A DNA stretch of 64,000 nucleotides from Gelidibacter mesophilus DSM 14095 (GTDB taxonomy: Bacteria > Bacteroidota > Bacteroidia > Flavobacteriales > Flavobacteriaceae), in the NCBI RefSeq assembly GCF_000423005.1, contig NZ_AUHD01000007.1:62001-126000 (forward strand), given 5' to 3'. This document shows positions 54,121-63,433 of this stretch, one piece after another (positions within the stretch are counted from its first letter, which is position 1; every line of letters starts with the position of its first letter). Both the position numbers and the translations under genes were made by a program. Under the pieces are notes generated by a model. The model saw nothing but the letters and a program-made list of their open reading frames with translations. It was not told the origin of the DNA and made no database searches.

Positions 54121-56439
54121 ATGAAATATTCGTGGATCCTGTTATTAGTTTTCCTTATAAGCCATACAAACGGAATTGCACAGAACAACAGTTATATCGC
54201 CAGTAAGGATTTAGTCGATTTTGTAAACCCCTTAATGGGAACAGATTCATCGTTCGATTTATCCAACGGGAATACTTATCCTGCCATTGCCACACCATGG
54301 GGCATGAATTTCTGGACGCCAATGACCTCTAAAATGGGCGATGGTTGGACCTATAAATATCGTGAAAATAAAATTCGCGGCATCAAACAAACCCACCAAC
54401 CAAGTCCATGGGTAAACGATTATGCCGCATTTTCATTAATGGCAGTGACAGGCGATTTGAAATTTAATGAAGATGAGCGCGAGTCGTGGTTTTCGCATAA
54501 AGCAGAAACCGTAACCCCATATCATTACTCGGTGTATTTGGCAGATTATGATGTGACTGCTGAGGTGTCGCCAACAGAAAGAGCGGCCAGTTTTAAATTT
54601 ACCTTTCCAGAATCTGAAAATTCTTATATTATTCTTGATGCTTTTAATAAAGGCTCCATGGTAAAAATCATTCCTGAAGAGCGTAAAATCATTGGATACG
54701 CTCGGAATAATAGTGGTGGAGTGCCAGAGAATTTCCATAATTATTTTGTGGCCGAATTCGATACCGATTTTGAAGTCAACCATACTTGGAAAGAAGGCTG
54801 GCATCTCTTAGAAAATACAACCGAAAGCGAAGGCGAGCATGTAGGCGCCATCATTGGATTTAAGACTGAAAAGGGCGAAACGGTCCACGTCAAAGTAGCG
54901 TCTTCATTTATCAGTCCTGAGCAAGCCCAATTAAATCTGTCAAGGGAAATAGGAGCAGATGACTTTGATGCTACTAAAACAAAAGCAAAACAAGCATGGG
55001 AAACCGAATTAAGCAAAATTCAAATTGAAGATGATAACATCGATCATATTAGAACTTTCTATTCGAGCTTGTACCGAGTGTTATTGTTTCCAAGAAAATT
55101 TTATGAGTACGATGCCAATAATGAGGTGGTACATTACAGTCCGTATAATGGCGAAGTATTGCCGGGTTATATGTTTACTGACAATGGTTTTTGGGACACC
55201 TTTAGAGCAGTATTTCCTTTTTTTAATATGATGTATCCAGAGCTCAATGGCAAAATCATGCAAGGTTTGGCCAATACTTATAAAGAATCAGGATGGTTGC
55301 CAGAATGGGCGAGTCCTGGACATCGCGATGTGATGGTAGGCTCCAATTCTGCAACCATTATTTCGGATGCTTATTTAAAAGGCGCTAAAGGAATGGACCT
55401 TGAAATTTTAATGGAAGCGGTGCTTAAAAACGCTACTATTGCTGATGGACGCCCGGTAAATTCTGTAGGAAGGGCGGGATTGGATTATTATAATTTTTTA
55501 GGATATGTGCCTTATGATGCTAAAATCAATGAAAATGCCGCCCGAACTTTAGAATATGCATTTGCCGATTTTACTATTGCACAAATGGCTGAAAAGATGG
55601 GAAAGTCCAAATTGGCCAAAAAATACTATAAAAAGTCGCTTAACTATAAGCATCTGTTCGATCCAGAAACCAAGTGGATGCGTGGGAAAAACATAGACGG
55701 CAGTTTCCAAAGTCCATTCAATCCTTTAAAATGGGGTGATGCGTTTACGGAGGGCAACAGTTTGCATTATACCTGGTCAGTGTTTCACGACATTCAAGGC
55801 CTGATTGATTTAATGGGCGGAAAAGACGCATTTGTTGGGAAATTGGATGAGGTATTTGAAATGCCCCCTAAATTTGATGATTCCTATTATGGGTTTACCA
55901 TTCACGAAATCAGAGAAATGCAAATTGTCAATATGGGTAATTATGCTCACGGCAATCAACCGATTCAGCATATGATTTATCTCTATAATTACGCGGGCCA
56001 ACCTTTTAAGGCACAAGAGAAAGTTAGAAATGTAATGACAAAATTATATGCGGCAACTCCAGATGGTTATTGTGGCGATGAGGATAATGGACAAACATCG
56101 GCCTGGTATGTGTTTAGTGCTTTGGGCTTTTATTCAGTAACCCCAAGCGTTGATGAATATGTGATAGGGAGTCCGCTGTTTAAAAAAACGACCCTTCATT
56201 TAGAGAACGGAAATTCATTCGAAATTACTGCACGGAACAATTCAGAAGAAAATGTTTATATTCAAAATGCTACATTGAACGGAGCGCCATACAACAATAC
56301 CTTTTTGAAATTTGACGCCGTTCAAAACGGAGGCACATTGGATTTTAATATGGGGGCGACTCCAAATAAAACTTGGGGAACTGCCAATGAAAGCGTACCA
56401 TATTCCTTAAGCACTTCAAAAAATAAACCTAAAAAATGA
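54121..56439 (+). CDS. GH92 enzyme 3, Gln in place of the catalytic acid
   Basis: The ATG at 54121 gives a better signal peptide than 54106. The 772-aa enzyme shares the GH92 frame (DEDNGQTSAWYVFSALG), but where the other three have GNEP or ANEP it has GNQP (Q613, codon 55957-55959). In GH92 this Glu is the general acid. Its replacement by Gln is known in GH92 enzymes that cut mannose-1-phosphate-6-mannose diesters, where no acid is needed. The gene overlaps GH92-4 by 4 bp. This is either a mannosyl-phosphate uncapping enzyme or an inactive paralogue. Confidence 0.88.
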   Translation: MKYSWILLLVFLISHTNGIAQNNSYIASKDLVDFVNPLMGTDSSFDLSNGNTYPAIATPWGMNFWTPMTSKMGDGWTYKYRENKIRGIKQTHQPSPWVNDYAAFSLMAVTGDLKFNEDERESWFSHKAETVTPYHYSVYLADYDVTAEVSPTERAASFKFTFPESENSYIILDAFNKGSMVKIIPEERKIIGYARNNSGGVPENFHNYFVAEFDTDFEVNHTWKEGWHLLENTTESEGEHVGAIIGFKTEKGETVHVKVASSFISPEQAQLNLSREIGADDFDATKTKAKQAWETELSKIQIEDDNIDHIRTFYSSLYRVLLFPRKFYEYDANNEVVHYSPYNGEVLPGYMFTDNGFWDTFRAVFPFFNMMYPELNGKIMQGLANTYKESGWLPEWASPGHRDVMVGSNSATIISDAYLKGAKGMDLEILMEAVLKNATIADGRPVNSVGRAGLDYYNFLGYVPYDAKINENAARTLEYAFADFTIAQMAEKMGKSKLAKKYYKKSLNYKHLFDPETKWMRGKNIDGSFQSPFNPLKWGDAFTEGNSLHYTWSVFHDIQGLIDLMGGKDAFVGKLDEVFEMPPKFDDSYYGFTIHEIREMQIVNMGNYAHGNQPIQHMIYLYNYAGQPFKAQEKVRNVMTKLYAATPDGYCGDEDNGQTSAWYVFSALGFYSVTPSVDEYVIGSPLFKKTTLHLENGNSFEITARNNSEENVYIQNATLNGAPYNNTFLKFDAVQNGGTLDFNMGATPNKTWGTANESVPYSLSTSKNKPKK

Positions 56440-58655
56440 AACAATTCAGATTATTTATTCTCTTGATTTTTTGTGGCAATTTTAGTGTTGTCGCACAGGA
56501 AGAACCCGCCGATTATGTCAATCCAATTATTGGAACCTCCAACTATGGCGCCACCTTTCCCGGTCCTATTGCTCCAAGAGGTATGGCCAGCATTAGTCCG
56601 TTTAATGTTGCCGGACCACAGAATACGTTAGAAAAGGATAGCCAATGGTTGTCGAATCCGTATGTGCATGAAAACACTTTTTTAACCGGTTTTAGCCATG
56701 TAAATCTAAGTGGCGTGGGCTGCCCAGAGTTAGGTGTTTTATTATTGATGCCCACTACAGGTGAATTGGAAACCAATCATCTCAAATATGGTTCTACCTA
56801 TAAAGATGAAGTCGCAAGAGCAGGATATTACAGTACGCAAATTGATAAATACAATGTTAAAGGAGAATTTACAGCGTCTACAAGAGTGGGCGTGAGCAAA
56901 TTCAGCTTTCCAAAAGGACAAGCCAATATCTTATTGAATTTGGGCGTGGGATTAACCAATGAAGAAGGTGCCATGGTGCAAGTTGTATCTGATACCGAAA
57001 TTCAAGGCATGCGCTCTGTGGGCACCTTTTGTTATAACAGTCCAGAAGCTGCTTATCCCGTCTATTTTGTGGCGAAGTTTTCAAAACCGGCAGACAATTT
57101 TGGCGTTTGGAAAAAACCCGGGCTATATGAAGGCGTAGAAGCGCAATGGATGGGTTATAATGGCAAAACACGAATAATGGAAAAGTCGACCAAAATGGTG
57201 GTGGGCGATAGCATTGGAAGTTATTTCAGTTATAATTTCGACAAGCCAGAAACTATTGAGGTTAAAATTGGCGTAAGTTATGTGAGCATTGAAAACGCAC
57301 GTGAAAACTTAGAACAGGAAACTGGAGGAAAGTCGTTTGAAGATGTTTATAGGGAAACTCATAACGCATGGAATGAAACGCTTTCAAAAATTAAAGTAGA
57401 AGGCGGCACAAAGGAAGATAAGACCATTTTTTACACGGCATTGTATCACACTCAAATCCATCCCAACACTTTAAACGATTGGAATGGCGATTATCCAGAA
57501 ATTAAAACCGGAAAAATCGGGAACACCAAGGGCACGCGTTATACGGTGTTTTCTTTGTGGGATACTTATCGAAATGTGCACCAGTTATTAGCGCTCGTAT
57601 ATCCTAAGCAACAAAGCAATATGATCAAAAGCATGTTGGAGATGTACGATGAAAACGGCTGGCTCCCGAAATGGGAGTTGAATTCCACCGAAACGTTTAC
57701 CATGGTGGGCGATCCGGCAAGTATTGTCATTGCCGATACGTACTTAAAAGGGATTCAGGATTTTGATGTTGATAAGGCTTACGAAGCTATGTTGAAAAGC
57801 GCCGATCAACTTGAGAACAATCCGTTGCGACCAGGTCTAAAAGATTATATCGAAAAAGGTTTTGTCACCACCGATCATGGCGGTTCCGTGTCTACTACCC
57901 AAGAATATAATGCGGCGGATCACGCCATAGCTTTATTGGCAAATGCATTGGGTAAAAAAGACGATTATAAAAGATTTGAAAACCGCTCATTATCCTATAG
58001 AAAGCTCTTCGATAAAGATTTAAAAATGTTGCGGCCAAGATTACAAAACGGTGAATGGTACGAGCCTTTTGATCCAAACGCTGGAGCTAACTTTGCTGAA
58101 AACGTTGGATTCATTGAAGGGAATGCTTGGCAATATTCGTTCATGATTCCGCATGATATACCTGGATTAATTAAATTGATGGGTGGCAATAAAGGCTTTA
58201 CGGATCAGTTGCAAAAGATCTTTGATACCGAGCAATTTGATATGGCTAACGAACCTGGAATTTCCTATCCGTATCTTTTCAATTATGTGAAAGGTGAAGA
58301 ATGGCGCAGTCAGAAAATGGTTGAAGAACTGGTCAGGAAACATTTTAAAAACACGGCTGAGGGGCTTCCTGGAAATGACGATACCGGCACTATGTCGGCT
58401 TGGGCGGTCTATTCCATGATGGGCTTCTATCCCGTGTCTCCGGGCGACCCAAAATACACCATTACAAAGCCATTGTTCGATAAAATCACCATTCAATTAG
58501 ATCCCAAATATTATAAAAATAAGCAATTGGTAATCGAAAAAGTTGGAAAAGGTCGGATTAACCAAGTTTTAATCAACGGAAAAAAGCACAAGGGTTATTT
58601 TATCACCCATGACGAATTGGTAAACGCTAAAACACTTAAAGTAATTTTAAAGTAA
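56436..58655 (+). CDS. GH92 alpha-mannosidase 4
   Basis: The 739-aa secreted enzyme has a signal peptide (about 1-20) and GH92 motifs: YVNPIIGTSNYGATFPGPIA, ANEPGI with the acid Glu (E606) and GNDDTGTMSAW with the base. It is more divergent than the other three and has no lipobox, so it may be periplasmic. Its start overlaps the GH92-3 stop (ATGA), so the two are translationally coupled. Confidence 0.92.
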   Translation: MKQFRLFILLIFCGNFSVVAQEEPADYVNPIIGTSNYGATFPGPIAPRGMASISPFNVAGPQNTLEKDSQWLSNPYVHENTFLTGFSHVNLSGVGCPELGVLLLMPTTGELETNHLKYGSTYKDEVARAGYYSTQIDKYNVKGEFTASTRVGVSKFSFPKGQANILLNLGVGLTNEEGAMVQVVSDTEIQGMRSVGTFCYNSPEAAYPVYFVAKFSKPADNFGVWKKPGLYEGVEAQWMGYNGKTRIMEKSTKMVVGDSIGSYFSYNFDKPETIEVKIGVSYVSIENARENLEQETGGKSFEDVYRETHNAWNETLSKIKVEGGTKEDKTIFYTALYHTQIHPNTLNDWNGDYPEIKTGKIGNTKGTRYTVFSLWDTYRNVHQLLALVYPKQQSNMIKSMLEMYDENGWLPKWELNSTETFTMVGDPASIVIADTYLKGIQDFDVDKAYEAMLKSADQLENNPLRPGLKDYIEKGFVTTDHGGSVSTTQEYNAADHAIALLANALGKKDDYKRFENRSLSYRKLFDKDLKMLRPRLQNGEWYEPFDPNAGANFAENVGFIEGNAWQYSFMIPHDIPGLIKLMGGNKGFTDQLQKIFDTEQFDMANEPGISYPYLFNYVKGEEWRSQKMVEELVRKHFKNTAEGLPGNDDTGTMSAWAVYSMMGFYPVSPGDPKYTITKPLFDKITIQLDPKYYKNKQLVIEKVGKGRINQVLINGKKHKGYFITHDELVNAKTLKVILK

Positions 58656-58882
58656 ATACACAGGTCTGTCCAATTAACAAAATCTAAATATAAAAAACAC
58701 CTAAATGCGCATTTAGCCTTGAATACTCACAAAATTTAAATGAGCTGAACTCATTTATTCGTGAATTTGTGGCAATATATTGGAGGTTAGTAGCAGGCTA
58801 TGTAAATGTTTAAACAGCCTTCTCATGAAACAAATCCTTATAAGTTTTAAAAAGATTTTAAATTAAATAAACACCATTAAAA

Positions 58883-60061
58883 ATGAAACTCAAATCCCTT
58901 CTCATAACATTCCTTTTTGCGACGCTCTTTTCTGCCAACGCACAAAAACCCTCAAATTACAAGGTCTTTGAAAAGCAACCTCTAAATTTTAGTGGAGAAA
59001 AAGGCAAGGATGCCGAAGCCGTCCGTTTAATGGACGGACGTTTGGTCTACAAAAAAGTGACGGTGCCCACATTTGCCAATGGAACTGATGTAAAAATCAA
59101 ATTGACCGTGCGTTCCGCTGGTGATCGATGGGACAAATCCGGATCTTGCTTTGTGGTCACCGATCCAGAAAAACTATCCATTCTTTCCATTGCGGAAAAG
59201 AGCGAAAAATTTCCGGCCGATTCTTATGTCGATGATAAATACGCCGGATTCGTCACTGGCAAAAACTATAATCCTGTTGTGGAATTGATGCGATTTATGA
59301 CCCCTTTTGGTGTTGGTCATTACAGTGATAACAAAGTGAAATATCGAAAACCAGTTTATATCCCAAGTTGGGAAAAACAAGTGGTTTGGGAACATGATAT
59401 TACCGATTTGGAAAGCTTGGTCACAGGTACGTTTTATGTGGGTGTTTGGATTGATACTTGGACTGCAGAAGGTTATGACTTTGATATGGAATTGACCTAT
59501 TCCGATAGAAAACAACAGAAAGTAAAAGTGTTGCCTTTAGTAAATACCATCCCTTATGTTGGCGGACAGCAAATTCCTGACAATTTTGCTCATAAAGACT
59601 TGGAGCAGACCATTCAGTTAAAAAAGGATGCAAAAAATGTCAAACTACATTATATCACTACAGGACACGGTGGTCATAGCGGTGGTGATGAATTCATCAA
59701 AATCAAAAACAGCGTCTATTTTGATGACAAATTGGTATTAGATACCATCCCTTGGCGTGATGATTGTGCCTCCTTTAGACGCTTTAACCCAACATCAGGC
59801 GTATGGATCAAAAAGGATTCAGCTTCCTATATCAGTTCTGAAACCAGAAAATACGAAGTTAAGGAGATTGAAGAGCGTATTGCTTCTTCTGATTTATCGC
59901 GCTCCAATTGGTGTCCAGGATCTTTTGTGGAACCGATGGTTGTAGATTTAGGAGATTTGAAAGCGGGTCATTTCAATGTCAAAATAAAAATTCCAGCCAC
60001 CCCTGTTGATGGGGATAAATTGAATCATTGGTTGGTTTCTGCTTATTTGACTTACGAATAA
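58883..60061 (+). CDS. Peptide-N-glycosidase F-like amidase
   Basis: Hydrolyses the GlcNAc-Asn amide to release whole N-glycans from protein. The 392-aa secreted protein has a signal peptide (about 1-20), an N-terminal and a C-terminal PngF jelly-roll domain. TTGHGGHSGGDEFIKIKN, IPWRDDCASFRRFNPTSG and LSRSNWCPGS match the C-terminal PNGase F pattern. The protein is longer than PNGase F (about 314 mature aa), with insertions in the N-terminal half. It is alone between two gaps and ends before the SusC3 operator. Confidence 0.85.
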   Translation: MKLKSLLITFLFATLFSANAQKPSNYKVFEKQPLNFSGEKGKDAEAVRLMDGRLVYKKVTVPTFANGTDVKIKLTVRSAGDRWDKSGSCFVVTDPEKLSILSIAEKSEKFPADSYVDDKYAGFVTGKNYNPVVELMRFMTPFGVGHYSDNKVKYRKPVYIPSWEKQVVWEHDITDLESLVTGTFYVGVWIDTWTAEGYDFDMELTYSDRKQQKVKVLPLVNTIPYVGGQQIPDNFAHKDLEQTIQLKKDAKNVKLHYITTGHGGHSGGDEFIKIKNSVYFDDKLVLDTIPWRDDCASFRRFNPTSGVWIKKDSASYISSETRKYEVKEIEERIASSDLSRSNWCPGSFVEPMVVDLGDLKAGHFNVKIKIPATPVDGDKLNHWLVSAYLTYE

Positions 60062-60224
60062 AAACACCTTTTTAAGATTTAATTTAATCAGCCAATTATT
60101 AAAAAACTTTAATGATTGGCTGATTTTGTAATGGGAAGTGCTTAAAATTCCACTCGACCCTTATAAATTGCTATGTAGGGCAGTTGATTGGTTGTCTGAC
60201 GAATTAGAACAGTTTTTAACATAG

Positions 60225-60265
60225 TTTTAAGTATTATTGCCTTATGTGTTACATAATACTTAAAA
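60225..60265 (+). promoter_or_regulatory. SusC3 promoter with GntR-type operator
   Basis: TATTATTG (60232-60239) is a near -7 element. TTATGT-GTT-ACATAAT (60242-60257) begins 3 nt later, as at 11140 and 18580. A wider perfect 12-bp inverted repeat, TTTTAAGTATTA (60225-60236) and TAATACTTAAAA (60254-60265), frames it. No good TTTG is seen 19 nt upstream. Confidence 0.62.
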
Positions 60266-60286
60266 ATTAACTCTAATACGAATTTT

Positions 60287-63200
60287 ATGATTCAAAAATT
60301 AAGCATGATACTGGTGGTATTTTGTCTGTTCGGATTTGTTTCCGTTGAAGCTCAAGTCACTGTAAAAGGAACAGTTTCCGATGCCAATAATGGAGGGCCT
60401 ATTCCAGGAGTCAACATTACGGAAAAAGGAACAAGCAAAGGGGTGGTTTCTGATTTTGATGGAAACTATTCAATTGAGGTCAGCTCAGGAGCGACGCTTC
60501 GCTTTAGTTATGTGGGTTACGCTACACAGGATATTTCCGTAAGTGGCAAAACCGCACTTGATGTAGCTATGGTAGAGCAGAGTGAAGGATTGAATGAAGT
60601 TATTGTAGTAGGCTACGGAACACAGAAAAAGGGTAATCTTACTGGTGCAATAAGCACGATTGATGCTGAGGTTTTAGAAGATAGACCTGTGAGCAACGTC
60701 ATGCAAGCCATTCAGGGGTCTGCTCCCGGACTACAGTTAAGTGTAGGAAATAGTGGAGGTTCACCTGGTTCTAGTATGAACATTAGCATCCGTGGTGTTG
60801 GTAATCTTCAAGGAACTGGTGCGCCATTAGTGATCGTTGATGATATTCCATTAAATGATCCTTCAGGTTTGAATAATATTAACCCAAACGACATTGAAAG
60901 CATCTCTGTATTGAAAGATGCCGCGTCTTCAGCAATTTATGGGTCTCGTGCAGCATTTGGTGTCATCTTAGTGAAGACTAAGAGTGGCGCAGGGGTTCAA
61001 GGGCATGAAATAACCTACTCCAATAATTATATTTATTCTTCGCCAACGAGCATTCCGGATATGATGAATTCATTGGATTTTGCCAATTATTTTAACTTAG
61101 CAGCTACTAATGGTGGAGGTGCACCTATATTTAGTGATGCCGTTTTGGGTCGAATAAGAGCTTATATCGCAGATCCGATAAATACACCGGTAACAGTTGC
61201 TAATGAGGCAGGTACCCAATGGCAGCAATATAACGGTTCCAATGCCAATACAAATTGGTTTGATGTGATGTATAAGAGTATGGTTATGCGTCAACAGCAC
61301 AATCTTAGTTTTTCTGGAAATGAAAAGAAATTGAACTACAACGTGTCGGGCTCATTTTTTGACGCCCCAGGTATTATGAATTTTGGAGACGACGAATACC
61401 AACGCTATACCATTAACAGTAAGGTTTCAAGTAAGATGAATGATTGGTTTACTGTGAACGCCAATTTGAGGATGTCTCGAGAAGATTTGGACAGGCCTAG
61501 CTATGATCCCGGTCTTTATCTTCATAATATCGCCAGAAGATGGCCAACCAACGGTGTGGTGATGCCAAATGGTAGTTATAGTGATGGTTCTGAAATTCCT
61601 TTTCTTTTAGATGGTGGGAGACGTTTAAAAAGAGATTTCAACACGAGTGCAAGTATTGATTTGATATTTGAACCGATAGAAGATTTAAAGATCAAAACAA
61701 GTTTGTATTACCAACGGGAGACTACTAATATTTCTTCGCATACTGCAAAAGTAGGCGTTATTGAACCAGATGGTCAGGAACGTTTAATTCAACAAAATAA
61801 TAGTTTTGCTCGGTATGCGTATGAACGCAACTATATCTCGCCTAACGTAGTCGTTTCATATGATAAAACCATTAATGATACTCATAATTTTACGGGGCTG
61901 TTAGGGTTTCAACAGGAGAATACCGATTATAGTGCCATACAAGGTTCTAAAAATGACTTGATTACTGACAATGTGCCTTCCATTTCAACCGCAGTAGGTG
62001 AGGATAACGTGAGTGATTCCGAAGGGGCATTCGCAACTCAAGGGTATTTTGGAAGATTGAACTATAATTATAAAGAAAAGTACCTTTTTGAAGTGAATGG
62101 TCGTTACGATGCTTCTTCAAGATTTTCTGCAGATAGTCGTTGGAATTTTTTCCCATCAATTTCTGCTGGGTATAATATTGCCAAAGAAGACTTTTGGCCT
62201 CTTGACAAAGTAAATATGTTCAAGATTCGTTATTCAACTGGATCCATTGGAAACCAAAATGTGAAGGATCAAGGAGGTAATATCGTTAATTATCCATACA
62301 TACAAAAAATGCCTATTAGGACCAATCTTTGGTGGATCGGGAATAACGGAAGACCTAATTACACTTTAACCCCGGGTCTAATTACTCCAGATTTAACTTG
62401 GGAAACTGTAAAAACGGACAACTTCGGTCTTGATATTGCAGCCTTTAATAACCGTTTGCAAACAACTTTTGAATATTTCATACGAACCACTGACGATATG
62501 TTTGGACCGGCAGAGCGTTTACCTGCAATATTAGGTACCACATCACCACAATCTAACAACGCCTCTTTGGAAACCAAAGGGTTTGATTTTAGTATCCAAT
62601 GGAAAGACAATTTGGGAGAAGTGAATTATAATGTTAGCCTCATTCTATCTGATGCCGTAACGAAAGTCACTAAATACCGTAATCCAAACAATTTGCTGAA
62701 CACTTATCGTGAAGGACAGACACTTGGTGAAATATGGGGTTTTGAAACTATAGGTTTGTATCAAAACCAAACCGAAATAGATAATGGTCCAGACCTATCC
62801 AAGTTTTATGGTGGTCAATGGTTTCCTGGTGATGTACATTACAATGACCTCAACGGCGATGGCTTTGTTGATTGGGGTAAATCTACTTCAGACGATCCGG
62901 GAGATTTAAAGGTAATAGGCAACTCAACGCCTAGATATCTCTATTCTTTTACTGCAGGTATCGACTACAAAGGAATTGACTTTTCAATGTTTTGGCAAGG
63001 CATTGGAAAAAGAGAAGTATGGACTGGAGACGCCTATACTTTTGGAGCCGTTGGCAACCAATGGCAATCTGCCGGATTTGAGGAGCATAAAGATTATTGG
63101 TCTGTCGATAACCCTGGCGCATTCTTACCTAGACCAACCTTCAGAAGTGCATGGCGAAATCAAGAAGTCCAAACCAGATATTTACAAAATGGCGCTTATT

Positions 63201-63421
63201 TGAGATTGAAAAATATAACCCTTGGGTATAGTTTTTCTCCAGATATCTTAGATAAACTGCATCTTAAAAAACTTAGAATTTTTATGGCTGGAGAAAACTT
63301 ATTTACTTTCACTAAAATGTCAACAATTTTTGATCCAGAAGCTACTGGAGGAAGTTGGGGGAATGGAAAAATTTATCCACTCCAAAAGTCATATTCTCTT
63401 GGTCTACATATTCAATTTTAA
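60287..63421 (+). CDS. SusC-like TonB-dependent transporter 3
   Basis: The 1044-aa outer-membrane importer has a signal peptide (about 1-22), a regulatory domain (SDFDGNYSIEVSSG), a TonB box near NEVIVVGYGTQ, a plug (IRGVGN, VDDIPLND, IYGSRAAFGVILVKT) and a barrel ending in FQF-like aromatic residues. Gene 63434 follows 12 nt later. The GntR-type operator in its promoter ties it to the sialate genes, and PNGase F and mannosidase genes precede it. Transport of released N-glycans is therefore likely. Confidence 0.92.
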   Translation: MIQKLSMILVVFCLFGFVSVEAQVTVKGTVSDANNGGPIPGVNITEKGTSKGVVSDFDGNYSIEVSSGATLRFSYVGYATQDISVSGKTALDVAMVEQSEGLNEVIVVGYGTQKKGNLTGAISTIDAEVLEDRPVSNVMQAIQGSAPGLQLSVGNSGGSPGSSMNISIRGVGNLQGTGAPLVIVDDIPLNDPSGLNNINPNDIESISVLKDAASSAIYGSRAAFGVILVKTKSGAGVQGHEITYSNNYIYSSPTSIPDMMNSLDFANYFNLAATNGGGAPIFSDAVLGRIRAYIADPINTPVTVANEAGTQWQQYNGSNANTNWFDVMYKSMVMRQQHNLSFSGNEKKLNYNVSGSFFDAPGIMNFGDDEYQRYTINSKVSSKMNDWFTVNANLRMSREDLDRPSYDPGLYLHNIARRWPTNGVVMPNGSYSDGSEIPFLLDGGRRLKRDFNTSASIDLIFEPIEDLKIKTSLYYQRETTNISSHTAKVGVIEPDGQERLIQQNNSFARYAYERNYISPNVVVSYDKTINDTHNFTGLLGFQQENTDYSAIQGSKNDLITDNVPSISTAVGEDNVSDSEGAFATQGYFGRLNYNYKEKYLFEVNGRYDASSRFSADSRWNFFPSISAGYNIAKEDFWPLDKVNMFKIRYSTGSIGNQNVKDQGGNIVNYPYIQKMPIRTNLWWIGNNGRPNYTLTPGLITPDLTWETVKTDNFGLDIAAFNNRLQTTFEYFIRTTDDMFGPAERLPAILGTTSPQSNNASLETKGFDFSIQWKDNLGEVNYNVSLILSDAVTKVTKYRNPNNLLNTYREGQTLGEIWGFETIGLYQNQTEIDNGPDLSKFYGGQWFPGDVHYNDLNGDGFVDWGKSTSDDPGDLKVIGNSTPRYLYSFTAGIDYKGIDFSMFWQGIGKREVWTGDAYTFGAVGNQWQSAGFEEHKDYWSVDNPGAFLPRPTFRSAWRNQEVQTRYLQNGAYLRLKNITLGYSFSPDILDKLHLKKLRIFMAGENLFTFTKMSTIFDPEATGGSWGNGKIYPLQKSYSLGLHIQF

Positions 63422-63433
63422 TAACATCATATT

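Noticed and set aside
11205-63421. Sulfated-glycan target
   Set aside because: No sulfatase or anaerobic sulfatase-maturating enzyme pattern was found among the genes, so sulfated substrates are not supported.
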